Below are positions 32,703 through 43,287 of a stretch of 64,000 nt of DNA, one piece after another (position 1 is the stretch's first letter; the number at the start of each line of letters is the position of its first letter). The translations under genes were made by a program, and so were the position numbers. This stretch comes from Allomyces arbusculus (Eukaryota; Blastocladiomycota; Blastocladiomycetes; Blastocladiales; Blastocladiaceae): positions 310,376-374,375 of the forward strand of contig JADHYV010000019.1 in the NCBI GenBank assembly GCA_027604705.1, given 5' to 3'. Below the pieces are notes generated by a model that was not told where the DNA came from, searched no databases, and saw only the letters and a list, made by a program, of their open reading frames with translations.

Positions 32703-33144
32703 TCACTTGGCGTTCGCCTCGACCGCGTCGCGCAACGCCTTGGCGTCGGCGCCGACCACCTCAGCAATCTTTTCGCCACCCTTGTAGAGATGGAACGTGG
32801 GCATGGCCGAGATCGCGCACTTGGACGCCACATCGGGCACTTCGTCAACGTCGACTTTGATGAACACGGCGCCCGGAAACTCGTCAGCGAGGTCGCGGAA
32901 CTTGGGCGCGATCATGCGGCACGGGCCGCACCACGTCGCGAAAAACTAACACAGAACGGCAGGCACGAGTGAGTCGAGGAGCCGGTGGGGGGGGGGGGGG
33001 GGTGGGATGGGACGCGCGATGCGGCTGCCTGCAGTTGCGTGGTGAGACGTGGCGAGGGCGAGGGCGTACGTCGACAACAACGAGCCGGTCGCCCGCAATC
33101 AATTCGTCGAATGAAGACGCCGACTTGATTTCAATGATCGGCAT
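32703..33144 (-). CDS. TRX1: Thioredoxin
   Basis: Cytosolic disulfide reductase. Exon 1 is 33070-33144 and exon 2 is 32703-32945; 105 aa, a normal length. The redox site is WCGPC (Cys31 and Cys34), preceded by VVVDFFAT formed across the splice junction. The cis-Pro loop is SAMPTFHLYKGG. No leader peptide. The 124-nt intron contains a run of 15 or 16 G on the plus strand near 32986-33002. Confidence 0.97.
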
Positions 33145-33709
33145 GGTCCTGGTCGTGGTGGTGGTGATGGTGGTGGTGTTGTGGGTCGCGGGTTGGGTCG
33201 TGTCGTTGACGTTGACGCGGTCGACTGGAGCGAGCACCGCGGGGAGGAGGGGACCGCGCACGAGGACCGACCGGGCGCGCAGTGGCGTCCACCGCTGTCA
33301 GCGCGTCGTCGCGGATCGCGATCGGTGACGCGGTCCCGCCGTCGTGTGAAGCGCTCCGGCGTCGGCGGCGCGCTGAGACATCGGCGACGCGTCTCTCACG
33401 GTCTCACATGCGCGTCTCGCGCGCCGCGCATCGAGTTCCAAAGCGCCAGCGATTCGTCTTGCTCGCGCACGTCGACGACGACGGGACGAGTCGTCGGCAG
33501 CGACCGACCAGCCCAGCAGCTTGCTTCATTGCGGCCCGTGCGTAGGGATAACGATAAATTATGTGGACGCGTGGACTGGACTGGACTGGACTGGACAAAG
33601 GGCAAAACTGAGCAGGTCCAACGGCGAAACAAAACCAAAAAACAACAAAACAACTAGGGCGGAACTGCCCCAACCTAAAAACGCTCCATCCTGGCCGCCA
33701 CGACTCTTC
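33145..33709. other. Intergenic interval (565 bp)
   Basis: Contains the thioredoxin promoter. Holds a pentanucleotide repeat (TGGAC, five copies, 33572-33596). No gene seen. Confidence 0.5.
33572..33596 (+). repeat. (TGGAC)5 microsatellite
   Basis: Five perfect tandem copies of TGGAC in non-coding sequence. Confidence 0.9.
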
Positions 33710-35935
33710 TCACGCGGCGGTCGCGTCTGCTGTCGCCGATGCGTCGCCCCGCACCATCTCTACGGCGTTCGCGGGCACGCCCGCGGGGGAGGCCCCCTCC
33801 AGCGCGCCAGCGGCATCGGCGCCGTCACCCCGTGCGCGCTTGACCGCCGGCGCGAGCTCGCCCGCATCGCCCGAGTCGTCGAGCAACCGCTTGAGCGCCG
33901 ACGTGGTTACGGGCTCGGCGGCAGCGGCGGGCTCGGCAACAGTTTCCGTCGTGGGTGCAGGAGCAGTCGCAGCCGGAACCGCGGTATCCACGTCCATGGG
34001 CGCAGCCGGTGCGAGGTCCGGTGCGGGCGCCGCGACGGGCGTTGCAGTTGACGGAAGTGGGACGACCTCGGCGGCAGCCACTTGCGGCACCGACACATCG
34101 TTCGCGGCAGGCATCGGGACAATCCCATTCGCGGGCACGGACACCATCCCCTGCACCGGCACCATCCCTGGCGGCGGCGGCACCCCCGCGGCGGCCGCCG
34201 CTGCGGCTGCTGCTGCCGCAATGGCCGCGGTCATACTGGGCACCATCCCGACGCCTGCAGGCCCCGTCCCGGGGACCGGCACGTGCGGCGCGCCCCCCGG
34301 CCCAGGCATCCCGGCTGGCGCCATCAAATCGCCAGCGTTCTCCTTGTAGAACCGCCACTTGGTGACGCCCGGCATCCACTGGCCGTCAATGTAGGGCTCG
34401 AGGTGAATTCCGGCATCCAGCAACTTCTGCAGCGCGGCAATCGTGTTCTGGATCAGTTCCGCCTGCGCAGCATCCGCTGCGGCGCCAAGCGCGGGGGACC
34501 CATGCGCGGACAGTGGCGGAGTGTTCCGCCCGTACAGCAACGGCGGCGGGACTGGGCCCGAGAAGGGCGTGGGCGTCCCGCCATTCCCGCCAGCCGACGG
34601 CGTGTTGGGCCACCTCGGGTGCTGCAGCGGCTCGTGCGCGTACCCGGCGGCGAACGGGGACCCGGCCGCCGAACTTGCACTGGAGCCGTACATGTCGAGC
34701 GATGTCGCGGATGCGTCGGTCAGGGCGCGGTACCGGCGCGCGGCGGCGACGGAGGCCGCATTCGACGGCCCGCCCGACCGGGACCCGCGACGCACACGAG
34801 AGGGAGTCGCGCGCACCGACGCGCCGTCAGCACCGTCACCTGCTTCGCCCGCCAACGCGGCGGCCGCGGCAGCAGCGGCAGCCGCTTCTTCGCTGGCGGC
34901 GATCGTTGTCGAGAGCATGCCGGCCACCATCCCGACGGGATGCTGATGACTGATTTCGTCGTCGTCGTCGTGCCCTGCACCGGGCCGGTGCATCGCGTGC
35001 GCGCCGACGCGCCCCTGCGCGAGAAGCCGGTCCCAGGTCTCCTTGACTTCCTTGGACGTGACCTGCATCGGCGCGGTCTTGGCGCACACTGCCATCCACA
35101 GTTCCTGCCGGTCGCGGCGCGAGTGCGCGAGCGACTTGATTGTCGCGCAGACGCGCTGCTTGATGGGCAGCGGCACGGGGCGTCCTTCGAGCGCGGCATG
35201 CCCCGTCAGGGCCTCCAAATCCCGAATGACGGCGGCCGAATCGACGACGCGGTAGACTTGCGCGCGCGAAATCTTGAACTTCACGCGGAAAAACTCTTCG
35301 AGCGACATGCCGCGCGCCTTGTAGAGCTTTTCGGCCACGATGTCGTTCACGCCATAGACCGTGTCGCGGAACAAGGTGCGCAGCCGGTCGTAGTCTTGCA
35401 CTTGTGCGTTGGATGCGAGTGCCGCCAAGTCGATCGAGGCCTCGAGTCGCGTGAGACGCGCCGTCGCCGACTCGGACGCACCCGCGGCCGCGGCCATTGC
35501 GCGCGCGGCCGCGGCAGCAGCCGGGTCCTCGGGACTCCCGCCGTACTGCTGCAGAGCGTGCGCGACGTGCGCGGGCGTCGCAAGGCCGTGGTGGTGCGCA
35601 ACGTCGGGCGTGCCGGGCGCAGGCGTGCCCGTAGCTGCGGCCGCGGCGGGAGCAGGTGCCGGAGTGCCGTTCGGGTGCGCGAGGGCCGCGGCCTGTGCAG
35701 CAGCAGCTTGTGCGGCGGCGGCGGTCGTGGCGGCGGCGTGGTGGTGGATCATGGCGGCAAGCGAGGCCGCGGCGTGCGCGGCTTGCAGGTCGGTGCCGAC
35801 CAGGTCGACGGCCGACGTGGGGGCGGGCGCGGGGGCCGCGGGCATGGGGACGGTGGGCACGGCATTGGGGGCGGGGGGGGTGGGCGCGACGCTGGGCGAG
35901 TTGGCCGCGGCAGCAGGGGTCGCGGGCGGGTCCAT
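33710..35935 (-). CDS. Ala/Pro-rich protein with a bacterial/phage-type helix-turn-helix segment
   Basis: Intronless, 741 aa from MDPPATPAAA at 35935. About residues 1-170 and 320-720 are low-complexity Ala/Pro/Gly. The structured part (about 180-300) reads DYDRLRTLFRDTVYGVNDIV, LEEFFRVKFKISRAQVYRVV, DSAAVIRDLE, then LPIKQRVCATIKSLAH and RRDRQELWMAVCAKTAPMQV. The order 'F..Y/F...R..ISRAQVYR.VD.A.V...L....LP......' resembles DNA-binding regions of bacterial and phage replication or regulatory proteins. A second conserved-looking block is DGQWMPGVTKWRFYKENAGD, and a basic LKRLLDDS...AVKRARGD near the C-terminus could be a nuclear signal. Probably a nuclear DNA-binding protein; exact family unknown. 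Confidence 0.65.
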   Translation of the reverse strand: MDPPATPAAAANSPSVAPTPPAPNAVPTVPMPAAPAPAPTSAVDLVGTDLQAAHAAASLAAMIHHHAAATTAAAAQAAAAQAAALAHPNGTPAPAPAAAAATGTPAPGTPDVAHHHGLATPAHVAHALQQYGGSPEDPAAAAAARAMAAAAGASESATARLTRLEASIDLAALASNAQVQDYDRLRTLFRDTVYGVNDIVAEKLYKARGMSLEEFFRVKFKISRAQVYRVVDSAAVIRDLEALTGHAALEGRPVPLPIKQRVCATIKSLAHSRRDRQELWMAVCAKTAPMQVTSKEVKETWDRLLAQGRVGAHAMHRPGAGHDDDDEISHQHPVGMVAGMLSTTIAASEEAAAAAAAAAALAGEAGDGADGASVRATPSRVRRGSRSGGPSNAASVAAARRYRALTDASATSLDMYGSSASSAAGSPFAAGYAHEPLQHPRWPNTPSAGGNGGTPTPFSGPVPPPLLYGRNTPPLSAHGSPALGAAADAAQAELIQNTIAALQKLLDAGIHLEPYIDGQWMPGVTKWRFYKENAGDLMAPAGMPGPGGAPHVPVPGTGPAGVGMVPSMTAAIAAAAAAAAAAAGVPPPPGMVPVQGMVSVPANGIVPMPAANDVSVPQVAAAEVVPLPSTATPVAAPAPDLAPAAPMDVDTAVPAATAPAPTTETVAEPAAAAEPVTTSALKRLLDDSGDAGELAPAVKRARGDGADAAGALEGASPAGVPANAVEMVRGDASATADATAA

Positions 35936-36819
35936 GGTGCGTGTGTTGTGGCTGGCTTGTGCGGGCGGGCGTGGAACACAGCGGTGAGTGATCAGTTGCT
36001 GCGTCAGAGTCGCAGCCGGGCAACGCTGGGCCACGCAACACGAGGCCGAGCATCGATGGGGTAGCCAACGCGGTATGCCTTCGCGGGCGCCGGCGCCAGC
36101 GCCCGCCATCATCCCCGGCGGTTGGCGGCGCCGACGACGGCCACCGAGCAAGAGCGGCCGCTCGGCAGCACTGGCGCAGCGTCCCGCCGCCCGCAGGCCG
36201 TTCGGAGGCAAGCGGGGGCCGCGAGCAGGCGCGGCGGAGGCCGGCGACATGGCCGGCCAAGAGCGAACAAGACCAACGTACGCTACTGGTGGCGCGGCGT
36301 CGCAGGCGGGCGCTGCGGGCAGTTGCGCGCGATTGAGCGGGGCACGGACGGGGCGAGCGTGCGGGGGGTGTGGGACGTGCGTGTGGACGAGGATGCGGGA
36401 CGAGGGACGTGAACCGAGCCGCGACGGTGCCCTGCGCTGCGAAAACCTGCCCGACGACCGACCACGTGCTGCCGCGTGCAATCCGCGTGGCGCACGCACC
36501 GGGACAAGGCACGCAGCGGCACGCCGCCGCCCTTGGAAACGGCAACCACCTGCGCACACGCGAACCTTGCGCACCGCTTCGCTGTCGCTTCCGCGCTCGA
36601 CCTGGCGAGAGCTCGCTCGCACTCGTCCTCTTCACCAACGCCGACACCCGCACCTCGCTTCGACACGGCGCTCGGCACGCTCAGTAGATGCACAGCAGCT
36701 CTTCCGCACGCCGGCCGCAACCCTCTCCACCCGGCGCCATGCCCGTGCGACCGCTCGTTCGCAAAGACCCGCTCGCTCCACGTCCTGCGCCTCGCCGCCG
36801 AGCAGCTCCCACAATTACC
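35936..36819. promoter_or_regulatory. GC-rich divergent intergenic interval (884 bp)
   Basis: Lies between two divergent start codons. Long ORFs cross it in several frames only because GC content is high and stops are rare; they lack domain features. Confidence 0.45.
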
Positions 36820-38463
36820 ATGAGGCGCGCTGTCACGCTTGCCGTCGCCGTCGCCATTGCCGCGCTGGCCCTGGCCACCGTCGTCGCGCCCGCTGCGCGC
36901 GCACAGGCTGTCGGCACGCCCGTCGCCGGCCCAGGCACGGCCGCTCCTGCACCTGCTTCGCCAGCACCAGCCGCCAGTCCTGCACCGACTGCCGCACCAA
37001 GACCCGCCTCATCTGCAGCACCTTCGCCGGCACCCTCATCCGCGGCATCGTCGGCACCGCCAGCGGCGTCTTCCTCGGGTGCAGCGAGCACGTCCCCCGC
37101 GCCCGCGAGCACAAGTCCATTACCCACCGGTTCCACGGCGGTTCCGTCGCCGCGCAGATCCTCGGTCCCGAACCCAACCGCCACGGGCACCGACTTGTCG
37201 CCGACGCCAACGCCGACCGACCCGTGCGCGTTGGGCGTTTGTGATGTGGGCCAAGGTCGGGGGACGTGCCTGCTCATGGAAAAGACCTACTCGTGTCAAG
37301 GATTCCAGGGATACCACTTGCCAACCGACCTGCGCGCCTACTTTGATGCGCGGTTCCCCTTGAAGAAGCCCGAGCACATCCCGATCCTCGCCAACAGCAC
37401 GACGTTCGATAACTTATTCGGGTCCGCGTCCTACTCGTACCTCGGCCTCTACATCAACCAGTACATGTTGAAGGCCGCGGCGTGTAACGTGCCGAACCAG
37501 CGGTGGTACCGCACCTGGATCTGCCTCGACCTGCTGAAATTTTTCCACGCCAAGGGCGACCCATGCTCGGCCGGCGCGCACCCGGCCGTTTGCGGCTCCA
37601 CACTCGACCAGCGCGCCGATTCCATCCTGACAGACGTCTCCAACAAGACCGAGTGCGGCCAGCTGCAAGGCGTCGAGGAAATCGGCATGGCGCACGTCGA
37701 TTCCGTACGCCATTTCGAATGGCGCTCCCCACTCGCTGCCGACTCAACTTGCCTCTCGGCCGCGGCCAATGAACCGGACCAGTCAGCCATGACGTGCGGA
37801 TACTCCGAGTACGCCGTCTGCGCGAAATCGTCGCTGTGCCCGTCGCACCAAGTGTCGAATTGCAAAGCGATGCTCCGCGCGGCCTCGTCGGCCGCCAAGT
37901 CGCAGCTCGTGACGACAACGACCGACCCGAACGACCGCGCGCGCACGTCAGTCGGGCTCTACTTGCTCGCGAGTATCGGCGGACTCGCTCTGCTCGCTCT
38001 TTTCGTCGCGCTCTACTCGCTCAGTAAAGTGCGCACGCGGTCTGGTGCCGCCGCAGCTGCCGCGCACGCCGCACCAACGAAACCCGTAACTCCTGGCGCG
38101 GTCACGACTGCGCTCCGGATTCCACCACCAACAGTCCCGGCGCCCGCGACCGCCGCGGCCAACCACCCGCTCCTGGCCGCGTCGGTGCAGCCGATTGCCG
38201 CCATGGCGCCCGCAGCACTCATGGCGCCCCCGCCCGCGAACCCGCCCGTCATGCAGGCGCAGGTCACGGCACTGTTCAATGCGACGAGGCCCGATGAATT
38301 GTCGCTGGTGCCTGGTCAGTGGGTGTCGCTGCTTGCGACATACGATGACGGGTGGGCTCAGGCACGGGTCGAGCCGAATGGGTTGGTCGGGTTCATTCCG
38401 CTCGCGTGTGTTGGAATTGGTGGGAATGCGACGGGAGGGCGGTATGCGTCGCTCGGACGGTAG
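36820..38463 (+). CDS. Secreted/type I single-pass membrane protein with a cytoplasmic SH3 domain
   Basis: Intronless, 547 aa from MRRAVTLAVAVAIAALALAT at 36820, a clear signal peptide. A mucin-like Pro/Ala/Ser/Thr stretch runs to about residue 130. A Cys-rich ectodomain follows (DPCALGVCDVGQG, GTCLLMEKTYSCQGF, RTWICLDLLKFF, GDPCSAGAHPAVCGSTLDQR), with about 15 Cys likely paired. The membrane segment is at about 378-402 (VGLYLLASIGGLALLALFVA). The C-terminus carries an SH3 domain at about 476-535: VTALFNATRPDELSLVPGQ, YDDGWAQARV, GLVGFIPLACV. The layout suggests a surface sensor or adhesion protein that recruits proline-rich partners, which is inference. The frame is open further upstream to 36718, but the signal peptide fixes the start. 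Confidence 0.78.
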   Translation: MRRAVTLAVAVAIAALALATVVAPAARAQAVGTPVAGPGTAAPAPASPAPAASPAPTAAPRPASSAAPSPAPSSAASSAPPAASSSGAASTSPAPASTSPLPTGSTAVPSPRRSSVPNPTATGTDLSPTPTPTDPCALGVCDVGQGRGTCLLMEKTYSCQGFQGYHLPTDLRAYFDARFPLKKPEHIPILANSTTFDNLFGSASYSYLGLYINQYMLKAAACNVPNQRWYRTWICLDLLKFFHAKGDPCSAGAHPAVCGSTLDQRADSILTDVSNKTECGQLQGVEEIGMAHVDSVRHFEWRSPLAADSTCLSAAANEPDQSAMTCGYSEYAVCAKSSLCPSHQVSNCKAMLRAASSAAKSQLVTTTTDPNDRARTSVGLYLLASIGGLALLALFVALYSLSKVRTRSGAAAAAAHAAPTKPVTPGAVTTALRIPPPTVPAPATAAANHPLLAASVQPIAAMAPAALMAPPPANPPVMQAQVTALFNATRPDELSLVPGQWVSLLATYDDGWAQARVEPNGLVGFIPLACVGIGGNATGGRYASLGR

Positions 38464-39494
38464 GGTGGGGTTGGTGGGTTGGTTGGTGCCTTGGTCTTTC
38501 ATCAGGCCAAGGCGGCGTGATCAAGTTGTGTTCATCGTGCTGGACTCTGTCGTAGGTTCCATAGTCCGCCTTTTTTTTTGTCGCCCAATTTTTTTTTTTT
38601 CCTTTCGATCCGTTGGTTTGCTTCTCTTGAGCCCCGCTCGCGCGTACCCGTCTTTTTTTGTGTTGTGTGCTGCCGTTTCAGCTCCCCGTTTATTAGCTCC
38701 GTTTCTTCGCGTGTTCATGTCGCACCGCTTGCTTGCATGTTTGCTTGTCTGTGCTCTGGCCCACACAATATACATATCACGGCCGTGTCCCCCTTGCTTC
38801 TTCTTTTGCGATTCAATTGGTACTCATCAATGAAATGCGAGAGTTGAGCACACCCCCGTCCACCCTGACAGGTTGGGTCCGCTCGCCTGGATCGGGATTG
38901 CAGGACTGGGCGAGTTGCGTTGTTTGGATGGTTACAGCGCAGCTGGAATGGTAGCGGTGGGAACTTGCAGGTTTAGCGACTCGGGGGCAAGCCGATGTGA
39001 CCAAGCTCTGTTCAAAAATTGTGATCCGCACAAGTGGGGCTTGGCCCACGACTCGTCTTTTTACAAATTTGCCGTCATTGACGATACCATGGAGGGTGGG
39101 CGAATGTGGTTGGTCGGCGCCTTGGTGGACGGTCGGCGCCTTGGTCTTTCGCAGGGCAAATGTGCTCTGATCAGTTTCGAGCCATGCACGTCCGATGTAA
39201 GGGCTCGACAACCCGCAGGTTGGCTGTGGTCGCTGTTTGCATCATTTCTGGGGTGTACACATTTTGGCCTCTTTATCCCGCCCTCGTATTTACTCGCTCT
39301 ACCAATACTATTAAGGCGCTCGGATCCTGGTAAGTGGCGGCCCCTCGTGCTTGGCGCTTGCTTGCTTGCTGGTGGTGCTGGATCTCATCATCGATGGCAC
39401 GACCGTGGTCACAGCGCTTTTCCTCCATCCAGCTCAAAACTCAATCGTGTTCAAAACAAAATGATCTGAAACACAGAGCGCGACCATGTCCACC
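38464..39494. other. Gene-free interval (1.03 kb) between convergent genes
   Basis: Contains T-rich runs near 38570-38605 and a diffuse similarity between 38471-38525 and 39106-39180 (both hold CCTTGGTCTTTC). The ORF at 38873-39469 has no recognisable feature. I see no gene. Confidence 0.5.
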
Positions 39495-40902
39495 CTACTC
39501 TGCTTTCCTTGGAGCGGTTCCGCTTCGTCCCGGCTCCGCTGCAGTCGGTGCGGGCCCTGCGGCGTTGGCAATCTTGCGCACGACGGGCACCTGAGCAATC
39601 ACGGCATTGCACACGGCCGTGACCGCGCCGAAAATCGGAAGTCGCCCAAGACTCGGCGGCTCCGATCCGACCGCATCGGTCGCGCTCCTCGCGCGGGCGC
39701 CCGGCTCCGGTGGGTCGGTGAGCGTGGCAAGAATGATAAACTACACGTTCCCCACACGCGGCATCAGCCATTGCTCCCCTCATCAAACCCCGGGGGGGGG
39801 GGGGGGGGGGGGGCCCCCCCCCCCGCCCCCCCCCCCCCCCCCCCCGCCGCCCCCCCCCCCCGCGCACCCCGCGCCCCCCCGCCCGCCCGCGCGCGNNNNN
39901 NNNNNACCTACCTGATCCGCCCACCCCGCATCCCCCATTCCGCCCCACAACCACCCCCGCCCCCGACCTAGCGCCCCCCCCCCCCCTTCCCCCGCCGACC
40001 GAACGTACCACCGGAAACAGCACCGCAAACGTGCCGCCACCCACGACCGGACTCGCGAAAAACGACGCAAGCGTCACGGGCGTGCCAAACCCGAGATGGT
40101 AGGCCCACGCCGACTCGACGCGGGCCAAGCGCGCGGCCAAGAGCACGCCGCGCGCCGTCCACGGGTACTCGAAACTGTAGAGCGCATGTAGCCAGCAGGT
40201 CATGGCAAACGACAGCGCGCGCGACACGAGGTGGATTGGGATCGACGAAATGCCGAGAACCGTGGGGCCGACATCAAGTGCCGACGCGAGCGTCAGGAAC
40301 ACGACGCAGAGGAGCGGGCGGTAGAGGGCCGCGGCAAAGTCGGCGCCGAGCGAGGTCAGGGAAGCGCGCGGTCGGGTAGTCGAAGGTGCCGGGGTAGATG
40401 CGGTGCCAGTGGGATTACATCCGGACCGCGCACGCTTGGCGTCGTGCCGGTCGCGAATCAGCAGCGCTCGGTCGGCGATTTCCTGGCACCAGACGGTATT
40501 GAGCGCGAAACTGAGCGCGTAAACGGGGTAGATCCACAGAACGTAGTAGAGCGCCGTGAGGACATTGTGCAGCGCGGACTGGAACGAGACGAGAAGACCG
40601 ACTTCGGCGGCCACATTGGGCGGCGGAGCACTAGGGTCGGGCGTGACGAGGACGGCCGCAAGGGCCCACCCAAACAATTGTTGCAGGAGGGCGAGCACGA
40701 CGTAGCGAAACACGACAATCGAGCCGAGCAGCACGACGCCGTTGAGGATGAGGCACTTGAGCGCAGCGACTTGGATCGTGCGCGACGAGTAGATGATGAG
40801 CAGCGCCTTGGGCAGCTGCAGGGCCGCGGTTAGGCCCGTCGTGTATTGTCGCGCGGCCTCGGCGAGGCAGGCGCGCACGTAATCGACGCGGCCAGGAGGC
40901 AT
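39495..40902 (-). CDS. EI24: EI24 / etoposide-induced protein 2.4 homologue
   Basis: Multi-pass ER membrane protein of the EI24/CysZ-like fold, linked to autophagy and ER functions in animals. Exon 1 is 40009-40902 and exon 2 is 39495-39740 (379 aa). Diagnostic segments are IYPVYALSFALNTVWCQEIA, FAMTCWLHALYSFEYPW, ESAWAYHLGFGTPVTLASFF and GGTFAVLFPVV joined to FIILATLTDPP. The C-terminus has LPIFGAVTAVCNAVIAQVPV. At least four long hydrophobic segments are present. The intron (39741-40008) contains G/C homopolymers and the assembly gap. Start MPPGRVDYVRAC at 40902. Confidence 0.85.
39791..39980. other. Assembly gap (N, 39896-39905) flanked by G and C homopolymers
   Basis: Poly-G followed by poly-C and then ten N, all inside the EI24 intron. 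The true length of this region is not known from the sequence. Confidence 0.95.
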
Positions 40903-41347
40903 GGTTGGGCCGAATTCGTGGCAGTTGTTGTGGTCGAGTCAGGTCGAGCGAGCCGAGCTGATACTGTTGCTGCTGCTGTTGTTGGCCTCGATGTGCTGGC
41001 GCGAGAGGTGCCGGCGCGATTGCGGGGAGCCTCTCTACCGAAGAGCGATCCGGGCCGCGCTGCCGTGAGTGCCCTGGCGTTGACGTTGTCGATAGCCGCG
41101 AGCAGCGCGAGCGCCGTGTCGTCAGCGCCCTGCAGCGGTAGCGCCTGTGGGCTGCCCGTTCGCGTTTGCGGTGGGAGCGGTGGGGTGCGGTGGGGTGCGG
41201 TGGTTGTGCACGGGATTCACGCGGTCGTGTGACGGTGACGCGGACGCGGCACGCCTGCCCACCGCACGACCTTGAACTGACTGCGCTCGACAATCGGCCG
41301 TGATCAAAAGCGTGGCCATCGAGACGACGGCCAGAAGCACCGGCACC
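40903..41347. promoter_or_regulatory. Divergent interval (445 bp), EI24 / SET-MYND gene
   Basis: Contains a short GGTGCGGTGGGGTGCGGTGG repeat near 41184-41205 and GCTGCTGCTGTTGTT near 40968-40983. No TATA box evident. Confidence 0.45.
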
Positions 41348-43287
41348 ATGGCCGACGCTGCGACGACAGCAGCCGCGGCACCGCCCGCAACGACGGCACC
41401 AGCACCACTCTTTACCAAGCGCAAAGTGAACAAGGGCCACCTGCGCAAGAAAGCTAGCGACCTCGAGACCACCGTCGACGATGTGGATCAGGCCAAGACC
41501 GCGGTTCAATCCCCGCAAGCACCGGAAACGGCAGCTGTTCGCTCGACAGCAGCTGCGTTGAACACTCTATCCATCAACGATGCGCCCAGCCCCGACGCCA
41601 AGCTGTCACAACCCGTCACTGCGCCTGCTGCTCCCTCAAGCGACGCCAACACCAAGGATGCCCGCATCATCGACGGCCCCGTTTCGCCCGAATTCGTCGC
41701 CTACTTCCAGTCGTGCCTGCCTTCCACGACCAAGGCGACCGACCTGACCATTGAGCTCGTCCCCAACAAGCGTCGCGGTATCATTGCGCATCGCGCCTAC
41801 GCTGTCGGCGATCTGCTCTGGCGCGAAAATCCCGTTGTTGCGCTGCCGTTCGTCGAAGAGGCCGACCGCGAATGCGCCTGGTGCTTTGGCAGTGCCGCGC
41901 CGAATGGCAAGCTGTTGCGGTGCACGGCGTGCGTCGCTGTGATGTACTGCTCAAGGGTACGCTTTGTCGAATGGGTGGGCGCTGAGCTGAAGAAACTGAA
42001 GCTGATTTTGTCTCTGATCCACACAGGATTGTCAGCGCCGCGACTGGCCGCTGCACAAGCACGAGTGCCCGCACCTCAAGACCAAAAGGGACTACCCCGT
42101 CGCCGTGCGCTTCTTTGCGCGCATGATGCGCTTGCGCGAGGCTAAGGCGACCACACCCACCGGCCACGACTGGTGGTCGCTCGTCGAGGAGTTGCACTGG
42201 GGTACGTTTTCGAGCGACGATTTGGAGCGGAAGGATGGCTTGCCTGACCAACCGATCATCGCAACAGCTCCGCTCGAGCACGCCGAGGCCGAAAACATGG
42301 CGCGTGCCATCTTCGCAGCGGCCAAAATCGTCTCGCGCGACACGCTCCCGTCGCCGTCGGCCGCGATGCAATTCATGTCGATCGTACGCCCTCGACTTCC
42401 CCTCCACCGTATTCCATGATGCAAAATTACCCACTCTCCTCCCATTTTAGCTCCAAACCAACGGCCTCACCACTCACCACACGTCCGACCTCGCGCGGAA
42501 AGCTGACGGGCTCTACGTGGCGACTTCCATGGCCAACCACGCATGCGACCCAAACGCGATCTGCGTCTTTTCCGGCCGTTCCGTCGCCGTCCGGTGCTTG
42601 CGCCCGATTGCCGAGGGCGATGAAGTCACAATCAATTACGTCGACGTGTGCCAGCCGGAACCCGATCGGCAAAAGGACCTCAAGCACTTTCACTTCACGT
42701 GCGAGTGCGCGCTATGCGTCCGCGAGCGTGCGGATGCGGTGGGGAAGACTGTCAAGAGAAAAGTTGACATTCGGACGCTGGCCGGTACATCGCATTTCGG
42801 CCGCAGCTCCACGCTGGCCATTCGCTCACTTAGCGATTCGATGAACATAGACCACGACCGCGCCGTCGCCGACACGACCATCGACCCGCGTCTCCTTCAA
42901 GAACCGCGCCGGTACTTAATCTCGCAACTCATGGCCCGACCCGATACCGCCGACTACGCCGCGGTCGCGCGGCTCGCGACGGCGCTCATGGAGACCTACG
43001 CGCAGTACCTCGGCCCGATTCATCCGGTCACGCTGTTTCACGTCCCGCCGGCACTCAAGGCACAGGTGCATTTGCTCGATGAGCGACCCAGTTCGTTGGC
43101 CGCGGCGCATGCGCAGATTCGGTCGGCGCAGGCATTGCTCGCCGGGTTCTGGCAGTGGCAGCGGGACGTGAAAGTGTGGGGGTACTCCGAGGAAGAGGTC
43201 AGGGCGATGGATGTGGACGCGGCGGTGCAGGCGTTGCAGCAGTTTGTCGGGATGTTGGAGATGGGGATGCGCAGTCGTGCGTTTTGA
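41348..43287 (+). CDS. SET and MYND domain protein (SMYD/Set5-like lysine methyltransferase)
   Basis: Predicted protein-lysine methyltransferase using SAM. Exons 41348-41956, 42027-42383 and 42451-43287 (600 aa). The split SET domain begins KRRGIIAHRAYAVGDLLWRE. The MYND zinc finger lies across the first intron: CAWCFGSAAPNGKLLRCTAC, VMYCSRDCQRRDWPLHKHEC. The SAM/substrate core in exon 3 is SMANHACDPNAICVFSGRSV with AEGDEVTINYVD, and the post-SET Cys cluster is FTCECALCVRE. A TPR-like C-terminus follows (LMETYAQYLGPIHPVTLFHV). About 120 disordered residues precede the SET domain. Start at 41348 has an ideal CACCATGG context. Confidence 0.92.

Noticed and set aside
33545-33555. TAGGGATAAC, the first ten bases of an I-SceI-like site
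   Set aside because: The rest of the 18-bp site is absent, so this is a chance match.
34082-36064. 660-codon plus-strand ORF across the helix-turn-helix gene
   Set aside because: Arg/Gly-rich shadow frame with no domain features. The minus strand holds the structured protein.
38873-39469. 198-codon plus-strand ORF
   Set aside because: No domain. Contains the locally repeated non-coding sequence; no good start context.
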